Assembly (NCBI GenBank): GCA_963520725.1
Contig: CAUQSG010000073.1
Location: 1-8,206, forward strand
Direction of reading: 5' to 3'
Length of the DNA: 8,206 nt
From: JABCPE02 sp963520725
GTDB taxonomy: Bacteria; Bacteroidota; Bacteroidia; Flavobacteriales; Weeksellaceae
The notes under the pieces are model-generated. The model saw only the letters and a program-made list of their open reading frames with translations, did no database searches and was not told the DNA's origin. The position numbers and the translations under genes were made by a program. This document shows positions 1 to 6,637 of the stretch, piece after piece (the stretch's first letter is position 1; the number at the start of each line of letters is the position of its first letter).

Positions 1-1187
1 ACAAGTTGTCTCGTAATGACTATTCAGAGTCTTATTTTCGTGCACCTGAGTATGATTACTATCCTGTTGTAGGGGTTTCTTGGACTCAAGCAACAAGATA
101 TTGTGACTGGTTGACAGATAGAGCTAATGAGAAAGCTTTGATGGATCAAGGAGTTATTAAAAAAGACTTCTATACTAGTGATGCTAACAACCAAGGAGCA
201 AATACATTTAATTTAGATAAGTTCAAGGCTAATGATCCAGAACTTCAAAGTTATGTAGACGCTAAAAGAATGGAGCAAAAACAAGGTATCAAAACTAAAA
301 ATGCTAGAATTCAAGCAGCTAACAGAAATGCAGCAGCTAGTTTAGTAACTAAGTTTAGACTTCCAACTGAGGTTGAGTGGGAATATGCTGCTCTAGGACT
401 TCAGAAAAATAGAAACTACAATAATTATTTAGGAAAAACTCCTAAAGAAAATGTGTTGAGAGGGACAAGAGGAAGAAACAAAGGACTTTATCTTGAAAAC
501 TTCAAACAAGGTAAAGGTGACTATTCTGGTATAGGAGGATGGAATAATGATGGTTCTCCTTCAACATCTGATGTGAAAAGATATCCTTCTAATGATCTAG
601 GTATCTATGGAATGCTAGGAAATGTAGCTGAATGGACATCAGATATCTATAGACCTATAATAGATGAAGAAGCTAATGATTTCAACTATCATAGAGGTAA
701 TATGATTAAAGATGTTGTTAAAAATTCAGATGGTTCATTCAAGAAAATTGAAGGAAATACTATAGCATATGATACTCTTTATGATGGTAGATTAGTTTAT
801 AAAGGATTACCTGGACAATACGAAAGAGTTGTAAGACAAGATAATAGTAACTTTATGGACGGTGACTATATGTCTTCTATGGAATCTGGGTATGGTAGAG
901 CTCTTGAAGATAGTGCTGCAGCTAAGTTCAGTATGTATAACTCTGTAAAAAGAAGATTTATCGTAGATGGACAAGGAAGAGTAGTTCTACAAAAAGATAC
1001 AAAAGACAGATCTACAAACATGTCAAATAGTATTAGAGTAGTAAAAGGAGGATCTTGGGTTGATACAGCTTATTGGTTAGATCCAGGACAAAGAAGATTT
1101 AAGGATGAGAATAAAGCTTTCGGATGGATTGGTTTCCGTGTAGCACAAGATGCGAAGGATAATTCAAATGTAAGATCAAAAAGATAA
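1..1187 (+). CDS. gldJ: GldJ, gliding motility / type IX secretion lipoprotein (5'-partial)
   Basis: This is the C-terminal part of GldJ, an outer-membrane-associated lipoprotein needed for flavobacterial gliding and for stability of the type IX secretion partner GldK. The frame is open from base 3 (AAG) and no start is visible. About 394 residues are present, against roughly 540-560 in the family, so the lipoprotein signal and N-terminus lie outside the window. Counting from the Leu codon at 6-8, it has the formylglycine-generating-enzyme (sulfatase-modifying) fold signatures: a YCDWL segment near 32-36, RLPTEVEWEYA at 118-128, YGMLGNVAEWT at 201-211, VVKGGSWVD at 345-353 and GFRVA at 376-380. 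The cysteine pair used by true FGE enzymes after the GGS motif is absent, so a structural role is expected. Two long insertions (about 42-115 and 214-340) are typical of GldJ/GldK rather than enzymes. The following murF supports GldJ over its paralogue GldK. Confidence 0.92.
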   Translation, partial: KLSRNDYSESYFRAPEYDYYPVVGVSWTQATRYCDWLTDRANEKALMDQGVIKKDFYTSDANNQGANTFNLDKFKANDPELQSYVDAKRMEQKQGIKTKNARIQAANRNAAASLVTKFRLPTEVEWEYAALGLQKNRNYNNYLGKTPKENVLRGTRGRNKGLYLENFKQGKGDYSGIGGWNNDGSPSTSDVKRYPSNDLGIYGMLGNVAEWTSDIYRPIIDEEANDFNYHRGNMIKDVVKNSDGSFKKIEGNTIAYDTLYDGRLVYKGLPGQYERVVRQDNSNFMDGDYMSSMESGYGRALEDSAAAKFSMYNSVKRRFIVDGQGRVVLQKDTKDRSTNMSNSIRVVKGGSWVDTAYWLDPGQRRFKDENKAFGWIGFRVAQDAKDNSNVRSKR

Positions 1188-1206
1188 AATATATCCCTAA
1201 ATATTA

Positions 1207-1240
1207 AAAAAAGCCTTTCCTAATTGGAAAGGTTTTTTTA
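1207..1240 (+). terminator. Intrinsic terminator after gldJ
   Basis: A 7-bp stem CCTTTCC (1214-1220) / GGAAAGG (1226-1232) closes a 5-nt loop, TAATT. A G·T pair and the A-run (1207-1212) facing the T-run (1233-1239) extend it. It starts about 20 nt after the gldJ stop. The A/T symmetry means it could fold on either strand, but only gldJ reads into it here. It ends 11 nt before the murF start codon. Confidence 0.85.
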
Positions 1241-1246
1241 TTTTTG
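1216..1246 (+). promoter_or_regulatory. Candidate Bacteroidota promoter for murF, inside the gldJ terminator
   Basis: TATTTTTG at 1239-1246 matches the Bacteroidota -7 consensus TAnnTTTG exactly. TTTC at 1216-1219 resembles the -33 TTTG with one mismatch, at a 19-nt spacing. Transcription would begin at about 1250-1252, essentially on the murF ATG at 1251. The box arises partly from the terminator T-tract, so a chance match is quite possible. Confidence 0.35.
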
Positions 1247-1250
1247 GACT

Positions 1251-2522
1251 ATGGATGTTAAAGATTTTTATTTCAGTTATTTCCAAGCTGGAAAGATAAG
1301 TATAGATAGTAGAAAAATAGAGAAAGGAACTATTTTCTTTGCTTTTTCAGGAGAGAATTTTGATGCTGCTACAAAGGCAGAGGATGCTATACAGAACGGA
1401 GCTGGAGCTGTAATAGTAGAGAAAAAAAAATATGAAAATATAGATAAAAAGATATTCTATGTTTCTTCTACGCTAGATTTTTTACAAAAATTGGCCTTAT
1501 TTCATCGTAGACAATTACAAATTCCCATTATAGGACTTACAGGAAGTAATGGAAAAACTACAACAAAAGAACTGATTTCTTCTGTATTGGCTAGAAAATA
1601 CAAAACTCAATATACTTTTGGGAACTTAAATAATCATATAGGAGTTCCGCTTACCTTGCTTTCCATAACGAAAGAACACGAAATTGCTGTGATAGAAATG
1701 GGAGCAAACCACCAAAAAGAAATAGAACTTCTCTGTTCACTAGCAGAGCCAAATATAGGCTACATTACTAATTTTGGTAAGGCTCATTTAGAAGGTTTTG
1801 GTGGTTTTGAAGGTGTAATAAAAGGAAAATCAGAGCTTTATGATTATTTAAAACAGAATAATCAAACAATATTAGTAAACGAAGCTGATGAAATTCAGCG
1901 AGAAAAAACTAAAAATTATCCAAAAAAAATAACTTTTGGTTCAGGTGATTCTCAGTTTTATTTTGAAAAGTTTGTAGAAAATAATCTCGTTGGAATCACT
2001 TATAAAGGTCAAAAAATTCAGTCCAATCTTACAGGAGATTATAATTTTACTAATATTTGTGCAGCGGTAAGTTTAGGTTTGTATTTTGATATTGATTTTG
2101 AGGAGATTAAAGCAGCAATAGAAAATTATAAGCCTACCAATATGCGCTCACAAGTTGTAGAGAAAAATGGGAAAACATTAGTTTTAGATACTTATAATGC
2201 TAATCCCAGCAGTATGGCTTTATCTTTGAATAATTTTAGCCAATTTACTGGTTCTAAGACTGTTATCGTAGGAGATATGCTGGAGTTAGGTGAGGAGAGT
2301 GTTATGGAGCATCAGAAGATATTGGAGCTTGCTCAGTCCTTGAATTTAGATGAAATCATAACCGTGGGCAGTATTTTTAAGCAGGTGAACCCTTCTGAAA
2401 AATCATTTAAAAATACCGATGAGCTTATAGAATACTTAAAGCAAAATCCTATCAAGAATAAAAATATTCTACTAAAAGGTTCCAGAGGAATTGCATTAGA
2501 AAAAGTAATAGAGTTTTTATAA
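1251..2522 (+). CDS. murF: UDP-N-acetylmuramoyl-tripeptide--D-alanyl-D-alanine ligase (MurF)
   Basis: MurF is a cytoplasmic ATP-dependent ligase that adds D-Ala-D-Ala to the UDP-MurNAc-tripeptide, the last soluble step of the peptidoglycan precursor. The protein is 423 aa, normal for the family. Visible Mur ligase marks are the early S-x-D-S-R region that contacts the uridine, the P-loop GSNGKTT (98-104), EMGANH (149-154), TNFGKAHLE (173-181), a downstream KGKSEL stretch of the kind that supplies the carbamylated lysine, DTYNANP (313-319) and KGSRG (409-413). The ATG at 1251 gives an N-terminus that lines up with the family; an upstream in-frame TTG at 1224 lies inside the terminator hairpin and is not credible. 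No Shine-Dalgarno sequence is present. It follows gldJ on the same strand but behind a terminator, so it needs read-through or its own start. Confidence 0.97.
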   Translation: MDVKDFYFSYFQAGKISIDSRKIEKGTIFFAFSGENFDAATKAEDAIQNGAGAVIVEKKKYENIDKKIFYVSSTLDFLQKLALFHRRQLQIPIIGLTGSNGKTTTKELISSVLARKYKTQYTFGNLNNHIGVPLTLLSITKEHEIAVIEMGANHQKEIELLCSLAEPNIGYITNFGKAHLEGFGGFEGVIKGKSELYDYLKQNNQTILVNEADEIQREKTKNYPKKITFGSGDSQFYFEKFVENNLVGITYKGQKIQSNLTGDYNFTNICAAVSLGLYFDIDFEEIKAAIENYKPTNMRSQVVEKNGKTLVLDTYNANPSSMALSLNNFSQFTGSKTVIVGDMLELGEESVMEHQKILELAQSLNLDEIITVGSIFKQVNPSEKSFKNTDELIEYLKQNPIKNKNILLKGSRGIALEKVIEFL

Positions 2523-2524
2523 AA

Positions 2525-2560
2525 AAATAAAGGTTATTCAAAAAAGAATAACCTTTGTTT
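2525..2560. terminator. Bidirectional terminator between murF and lysS
   Basis: A perfect 10-bp inverted repeat, AAAGGTTATT (2529-2538) and AATAACCTTT (2547-2556), closes an 8-nt loop. A-rich sequence precedes it and T-rich sequence follows, so both transcripts would end in a U-run. The two genes converge here, with the stops at 2522 (murF) and 2569 (lysS), so one hairpin can serve both. Confidence 0.88.
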
Positions 2561-2568
2561 TATATTTT

Positions 2569-4263
2569 CTAAACCAACTGCATTAGTAAATCAATTTCTG
2601 TTTTTTCTACTTTTACGATGTTGCTTTTCGTAAGGTTTTTGGTTGCTTTGTCCCATTTTTTACCAGATAGTTGGGATTTTTCTTTAACCTCAGAAAGTGG
2701 CATCGCTTCACCAGATTTTAAGATTTCCAAAATCAGTTTTTCATCATCTCCCAGTTCTATTGCCGGCATCTTCTTTTCTGGTCTCATCTGAGGGAAAAAC
2801 AGCACTTCTTGGATAGACGCATTATTGGTAAGGAACATCATCAGTCTGTCCATACCTATCCCTAAACCAGCTGTTGGAGGCATTCCGTACTCCAAAGCAC
2901 GCAGGAAATCTTGGTCTATGAACATTGCTTCATCATCTCCTTTTTCGGAAAGTCTCATTTGTTCTTCGAATCTTTCGCGCTGGTCTATTGGGTCATTTAG
3001 CTCAGAATAAGAATTCGCAATTTCCTTCCCACAGACCATCAGCTCAAATCTTTCGGTCAAACCTTTTTTATCTCTGTGTTTTTTAGTCAAAGGCGACATT
3101 TCTATTGGATAATCCGTAATGAAAGTAGGCTGGATAAAGTTACCCTCACATTTTTCTCCAAATATTTCATCTATCAGTTTTCCTTTACCCATCGTCTCAT
3201 CTACATTTATACCGATGGATTTTGCGAATGTTCTAAGTTCTTCTTCGCTCTTACCAGTGATATCGTATCCTGTAAATTTTTTGATGGCATCTGTCATAGA
3301 AATTCTTTCGTAAGGCGCTTTCCAGTCTATTTCGTGTTCTCCGAAAACGGCTTTGGTTGTTCCATTTACAGCTTTGGCACAATGTTCCAAAAGTCTTTCG
3401 GTGAAGTCCATCATCCAATTGTAATCCTTGTATGCCACATAGATTTCCATTGCAGTAAATTCAGGGTTATGGGTTCTGTCCATGCCTTCGTTACGGAAGT
3501 TTTTAGAAAACTCATATACACCATCAAAACCACCTACAATCAGCCTTTTTAGATACAATTCATTGGCAATTCTAAGGTATAAAGGGATATCCAAAGCATT
3601 ATGGTGAGTGATAAATGGCCGCGCGGCAGCTCCTCCTGGGATAGATTGTAAAATAGGCGTTTCTACTTCAAAATATCCAGCGTCATTAAAGAACTGACGC
3701 ATCGCATTGAAAAGTTTAGTTCTCTTTACGAAAACCTCCTTTACCTCTGGATTTACTACTAAATCCACATATCTCTGGCGGTAACGAAGTTCAGGATCGT
3801 TGAAAGCATCATGAACAACGCCGTTTTCATCTATTTTAGCAAAAGGAAGCGGTCGGAGAGTTTTAGTCAAAAGAGTGAAATTTTTCACCATTACTGTCAT
3901 TTCTCCTACCTGAGTTTTGAACAATTCTCCTTCTACACCGATGATATCACCGATGTCCAAAAGGTGCTTGTACACTTCATTATAAAGTTCTTTATCATCA
4001 GTCGGGCAGATTTCATCTCTGTTGAAATAAACCTGAATACGCCCAGAAGAGTCCTGCAATTCGGCAAAAGAAGCCTTTCCTTGTATTCTTCTAGAAATAA
4101 GTCTTCCTGCTATTTTTACCTTTTTTCCTTCTTCAAAACCTTCTTTTATAGACTGTGCAGAGTCCGTAATAGTATATTCGTCCGCTGGGAATGCATTGAT
4201 TCCCATTTGGGTAAGTTTTTCTAACTTCTCTCGGCGTATGATTTCTTGTTCTGATAATGACAT
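2569..4263 (-). CDS. lysS: Lysyl-tRNA synthetase, class II
   Basis: LysRS charges tRNA-Lys with lysine in the cytoplasm. The protein is 564 aa from the ATG at 4263; a TTG two codons upstream (4267-4269) is less likely. Domain order: an N-terminal helix, an OB-fold anticodon-binding domain at about 48-138 with the KIAGRL and FAELQD strands, then the class II catalytic core. Motif 1 lies around 186-206, motif 2 is FRNEGMDRTHNPEFT at 256-270, and motif 3 is GLGIGMDRLMMFL at 466-478. The core ends with the usual VLFFPQMRPE. About 65 further residues follow, where most bacterial LysRS stop near 490-505. This tail is known to me as a Bacteroidota trait and looks like a small winged-helix fold. The gene is convergent with murF and has its own promoter-like box upstream. 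Confidence 0.98.
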   Translation of the reverse strand: MSLSEQEIIRREKLEKLTQMGINAFPADEYTITDSAQSIKEGFEEGKKVKIAGRLISRRIQGKASFAELQDSSGRIQVYFNRDEICPTDDKELYNEVYKHLLDIGDIIGVEGELFKTQVGEMTVMVKNFTLLTKTLRPLPFAKIDENGVVHDAFNDPELRYRQRYVDLVVNPEVKEVFVKRTKLFNAMRQFFNDAGYFEVETPILQSIPGGAAARPFITHHNALDIPLYLRIANELYLKRLIVGGFDGVYEFSKNFRNEGMDRTHNPEFTAMEIYVAYKDYNWMMDFTERLLEHCAKAVNGTTKAVFGEHEIDWKAPYERISMTDAIKKFTGYDITGKSEEELRTFAKSIGINVDETMGKGKLIDEIFGEKCEGNFIQPTFITDYPIEMSPLTKKHRDKKGLTERFELMVCGKEIANSYSELNDPIDQRERFEEQMRLSEKGDDEAMFIDQDFLRALEYGMPPTAGLGIGMDRLMMFLTNNASIQEVLFFPQMRPEKKMPAIELGDDEKLILEILKSGEAMPLSEVKEKSQLSGKKWDKATKNLTKSNIVKVEKTEIDLLMQLV

Positions 4264-4287
4264 TTTCAATCTTATTTAATTAGACTG

Positions 4288-4295
4288 CAAAAGTA
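4288..4295 (-). promoter_or_regulatory. Candidate -7 element for lysS
   Basis: Read on the minus strand this is TACTTTTG followed by CA, an exact TAnnTTTG match. Transcription would start about 20 nt before the lysS ATG. No convincing -33 TTTG is found at the expected distance. The box lies between the tRNA-Asp terminator and lysS, where a promoter is needed. Confidence 0.45.
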
Positions 4296-4340
4296 AATAA
4301 ATTTTACTTAAGAATGATATTTAATCTTAGCTATAATAAC

Positions 4341-4368
4341 AAAAAAACCTCTTCATCAAATGAAGAGG
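4341..4368 (-). terminator. Intrinsic terminator after tRNA-Asp
   Basis: An 8-bp stem, CCTCTTCA (4348-4355) with TGAAGAGG (4361-4368), closes a 5-nt loop. On the minus strand it is followed directly by seven T residues (4341-4347). It begins 4 nt beyond the discriminator base of the tRNA, so it ends that transcript and isolates lysS from it. Confidence 0.9.
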
Positions 4369-4371
4369 GTG

Positions 4372-4445
4372 CGATCCGGACGGGACTCGAACCCGCGACC
4401 TCCGCCGTGACAGGGCGGCATTCTAACCAACTGAACTACCGGATC
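4372..4445 (-). tRNA. trnD: tRNA-Asp (anticodon GTC)
   Basis: This is a 74-nt cloverleaf on the minus strand. The 7-bp acceptor stem pairs GATCCGG (4445-4439) with CCGGATC (4379-4373). The anticodon stem CCGCC/GGCGG (4418-4414 and 4406-4402) encloses the loop CTGTCAC, placing GTC at 4411-4409. The T-arm carries the standard TTCGAGT loop. The discriminator at 4372 is G, as expected for the Asp identity set. The 3' CCA is not encoded (the next bases read CAC) and must be added after transcription. It is transcribed alone, with its own promoter and terminator. Confidence 0.97.
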
Positions 4446-4487
4446 TACTTTCTTTATTATGAACTTCTATTCTCTATTTTGTGAGTG

Positions 4488-4519
4488 CAAATATATACAT
4501 ATTTATTTTCACTAGCAAA
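4488..4519 (-). promoter_or_regulatory. Bacteroidota-type promoter for tRNA-Asp
   Basis: On the minus strand, TTTG (4519-4516) is followed after 20 nt by TATATTTG (4495-4488) and then CA. Both boxes match the Bacteroidota consensus (TTTG / TAnnTTTG) exactly and the spacing is in the usual range. Transcription would start near 4483, about 38 nt ahead of the mature tRNA 5' end. It is the best promoter in the window. Confidence 0.7.
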
Positions 4520-4527
4520 TAAATAAT

Positions 4528-4559
4528 AAAAAAAATGCTTTCCGTTTACGAAAAGCATT
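4528..4559 (-). terminator. Intrinsic terminator after trxA
   Basis: AATGCTTT (4534-4541) pairs with AAAGCATT (4552-4559). The stem continues through one C·A mismatch to CG/CG around a TTTA loop. On the minus strand it is followed by an eight-T run ending at 4528. It starts about 20 nt after the trxA stop and lies just upstream of the tRNA promoter. Confidence 0.87.
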
Positions 4560-4579
4560 CATTATCAAACAAATATTTT

Positions 4580-4897
4580 TTATAAATGTGCAGAAAGTTT
4601 CTCTGCAATAACTTCTTTTGGAGAAAGTCCTACTATTTTATCAACCACTTCTCCATTTTTGAAAATAAGAAGAGTAGGGATGCTTCTGATACCGTATTCC
4701 AAAGATACTTGCTGATTGTTATCAACATCTACTTTTGCAACTACGGCCTTACCTTCAAACTCGTTATGAAGCTGCTCTATAACTGGAGAAAGCATTCTAC
4801 AAGGTCCACACCAAGTAGCCCAAAAGTCTACTAATACTGGTTTATCTGATTGTAATACGGATTCTTTAAATGTTCCGTCTGTAACTGTTAGTGCCAT
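4580..4897 (-). CDS. trxA: Thioredoxin
   Basis: This is a small cytoplasmic disulfide reductase, reduced by thioredoxin reductase, that keeps protein thiols reduced and feeds electrons to enzymes such as ribonucleotide reductase. At 105 aa it is a complete single-domain thioredoxin with no signal peptide. The active site WCGPC is at 29-33, the buried Asp is D24 in VLVDFWA, and the cis-proline is P74 in IRSIPTL, followed by the usual FKNGE and VG turns. The start ATG at 4897 gives the standard N-terminus. A terminator follows and a promoter-like pair precedes it, so it appears to be a single-gene unit between the desulfurase operon and the tRNA. Confidence 0.97.
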   Translation of the reverse strand: MALTVTDGTFKESVLQSDKPVLVDFWATWCGPCRMLSPVIEQLHNEFEGKAVVAKVDVDNNQQVSLEYGIRSIPTLLIFKNGEVVDKIVGLSPKEVIAEKLSAHL

Positions 4898-4926
4898 GAT
4901 AAATATATTTTATATTAAACTTGATG

Positions 4927-4955
4927 CAAAAATACAACAATCTTTTTATTGTAAA
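4927..4955 (-). promoter_or_regulatory. Candidate promoter for trxA
   Basis: On the minus strand, TTTA (4955-4952, one mismatch to TTTG) precedes TATTTTTG (4934-4927, exact TAnnTTTG) by 17 nt, with CA following. Transcription would begin near 4922, giving a leader of about 25 nt. It sits in the 65-nt gap after the cysteine desulfurase stop. Confidence 0.55.
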
Positions 4956-4962
4956 ATCTATA

Positions 4963-6129
4963 CTAATTATTATTGATTTCTATTTTATTTTCTTGAACAA
5001 TTTCATTTAGAGCAGATATCAATTTATCTATATCTTCTTTGGTGGTCTTACTGCTAAACGAAACTCTAAGCGGAGTAGTAGTATCCATCTCTTCTTCTGT
5101 CTGGATGGACATCAGAACCATAGAAGGCTTGCTAGCACCAGAGCTACACGCACTTCCTTGGGAAACTGCAATTCCCTTCATGTCTAGCTGTAGGCCTATC
5201 AAAGGATTCTTAAACGGCAGTGCCAGACTCAGTACCGTGTAAAGGCTTTTCTCTTTGTTGGAAGATTGTCCGTTGAATTTAATGTTAGGAAATACTTTTT
5301 TCAGTTCTGAAATAGCATAATCTTTAATCCCTTGAATATAAGTAGAATACTGCTCTAAATTCTCTATTGATAATTCTAATGCTTTCCCTAAACCGACGAT
5401 TCCGACCACATTTTCCGTTCCTGCTCTCAGGCTTCTTTCTTGCGTTCCTCCCACAATAAGCCCTTTCAGACCAGAGGATTTTCTGACAAATGCAAATCCT
5501 ACACCTTTCGGGCCATGGAATTTATGCGCACTGCACGAAGCGAAATCAATAGGAATTTTTGAAAAATCTAAATCCAAATGCCCTACCGTCTGCACAGTGT
5601 CAGAATGGAAGAGAGCATGATTTTGCTTACATATTTCAGCGACTTTTTCTATATCTAATAAATTTCCGATTTCATTATTCGCATGCATCAGGCTCACCAA
5701 AGTCTTTTTGTCAGAAGATTTTAGGATTTTTTCCAGCTCGGCTAAATCAAAATTACCGTTTTTGTCAGGGCGAAGATAGACAAGCTCCACGCCTTTGTAG
5801 TTTTTCATTTCAAGGCAGGATTCTGACACACATTTATGCTCAAGGGCAGAAGAAATAATTCTTTTTACTCCGAGATGCTCTACACAGGATTTGATAATCA
5901 GGTTGTTAGATTCTGTTCCGCAAGAAGTGAAAATAATCTCACCAGGAGTTACTCGTAGATATTCTGCTATTTTTCTTCGGACATTTTCTATCAAGGTTTT
6001 GGCCTCTTGCCCGATGCTGTGCGTAGAGGACGGATTTCCATAATGATTTCTCATCACAGACAGCATTTCATCTATAACCTGCTCATTTAGAGGAGTAGTA
6101 GCTGCGTTGTCTAAATATATTTTATTCAT
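4963..6129 (-). CDS. Cysteine desulfurase, NifS/IscS type
   Basis: This is a PLP-dependent cytoplasmic enzyme that converts cysteine to alanine and passes the sulfur as a persulfide for Fe-S clusters or tRNA thiolation. It is 388 aa, a normal length. It starts with the family's YLDNAATTP and GNPSSTHSIG segments. H99 is placed to stack on PLP, D177 and Q180 contact the ring, K203 in SAHKFHGPKG forms the Schiff base, and C328 in SACSSGA is the persulfide cysteine on the flexible loop. The loop type is group I (NifS/IscS) rather than SufS. No iscU, iscR or thiolase neighbour is visible, so the sulfur acceptor cannot be named and I leave the symbol blank. Its ATG overlaps the end of the upstream lipoprotein gene by 8 nt, suggesting translational coupling. 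No hairpin terminator follows it. Confidence 0.94.
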   Translation of the reverse strand: MNKIYLDNAATTPLNEQVIDEMLSVMRNHYGNPSSTHSIGQEAKTLIENVRRKIAEYLRVTPGEIIFTSCGTESNNLIIKSCVEHLGVKRIISSALEHKCVSESCLEMKNYKGVELVYLRPDKNGNFDLAELEKILKSSDKKTLVSLMHANNEIGNLLDIEKVAEICKQNHALFHSDTVQTVGHLDLDFSKIPIDFASCSAHKFHGPKGVGFAFVRKSSGLKGLIVGGTQERSLRAGTENVVGIVGLGKALELSIENLEQYSTYIQGIKDYAISELKKVFPNIKFNGQSSNKEKSLYTVLSLALPFKNPLIGLQLDMKGIAVSQGSACSSGASKPSMVLMSIQTEEEMDTTTPLRVSFSSKTTKEDIDKLISALNEIVQENKIEINNN

Positions 6130-6616
6130 AGATTATTGAGATTTTTTTAAATTCTATTTTTTTTGGAACTGAAAAAATGATGTAAGGTCTGGTAACTACC
6201 TGAATACTAAACTCTAAATCTGTTTCGTGTTCTTTCTCAAACTTTCCTTTTTTGATGAACAATTCCAAAGTTTCTCCATTCACACTGTAAGCATCAAGTT
6301 TCTCAGGTGTATGGCTTCCAGATCGAAATTCGCCCAAATTGTACTTTATTACTTTTCTGTTTTTAGGAAATATTATCTTCTGATTATCAGTATTTTCGTT
6401 GTCTATTATAAATGTCCCTTCGCCCAGCAGAGCTTTATCCAATTCTTCTTGGTTTTTAATCAAAGAAAAACTTGGATATAATGTACCTCCATTTTGGTTG
6501 GAATAGAAAATATCTTTTTTCGCTGAAAAAGATGTTTTAGCGTCATTTTTCACTTTTTTCTGAGAAAAACAAGATGTGAAAATGCTCATAAATCCTATTA
6601 AAATAAAATGTTTCAT
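6122..6616 (-). CDS. Small lipoprotein, possibly PrcB-like
   Basis: This is a 164-aa protein with a short hydrophobic signal and a lipobox ending FTSC, making Cys16 the likely lipidated residue; the mature protein is then about 149 aa and probably membrane-anchored in the envelope. I do not recognise a firm family. The C-terminal half has a beta-rich pattern, with a GSHTPEKLDAYSV segment at about 101-113, a strand near ETLELFIKKG and a closing VVTRPYIIFSVPK. This recalls the PrcB C-terminal domain of protease-complex subunit proteins, where a glycine-rich turn and a TxPYxIxxVPK end are common; that link is an inference. There are no cysteines after the lipobox. The stop overlaps the desulfurase start, and the gene begins 18 nt after the HAD gene, so it is part of the same operon. 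Confidence 0.7.
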   Translation of the reverse strand: MKHFILIGFMSIFTSCFSQKKVKNDAKTSFSAKKDIFYSNQNGGTLYPSFSLIKNQEELDKALLGEGTFIIDNENTDNQKIIFPKNRKVIKYNLGEFRSGSHTPEKLDAYSVNGETLELFIKKGKFEKEHETDLEFSIQVVTRPYIIFSVPKKIEFKKISIIYE

Positions 6617-6629
6617 ATCAATATTTTGA

Positions 6630-6637
6630 CAAATTTA
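6630..6637 (-). promoter_or_regulatory. Weak candidate -7 box for the lipoprotein/desulfurase pair
   Basis: The minus strand reads TAAATTTG, an exact TAnnTTTG match that contains the stop codon of the HAD gene. No -33 TTTG is present at a suitable distance. In AT-rich DNA this could be chance; if real, it would give an internal start about 10 nt before the lipoprotein ATG. Confidence 0.22.

Noticed and set aside
1224..1250. In-frame TTG at 1224 as an earlier murF start, adding nine residues
   Set aside because: It lies in the terminator hairpin, and the extra residues (encoded by the T-tract) do not fit the MurF N-terminus, whereas the ATG at 1251 does.
3076..3552. 158-codon open frame on the plus strand, opposite lysS (with further ones at 2825-3010 and 3811-4224)
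   Set aside because: The product is rich in Phe, Ser and Cys with no motif, and it lies fully antisense to conserved LysRS codons.
4264..4269. TTG at 4267-4269 as the lysS start
   Set aside because: The ATG at 4261-4263, two codons later, is a better start and gives the family-like N-terminus.
4937..4952. ACAAT/ATTGT inverted repeat as a terminator for the desulfurase operon
   Set aside because: It is only 5 AT-rich base pairs, has no following T-run on the minus strand, and overlaps the likely trxA promoter.
5559..5858. 99-codon plus-strand frame opposite the cysteine desulfurase
   Set aside because: It is antisense to catalytic-core codons and has no recognisable domain or start context.
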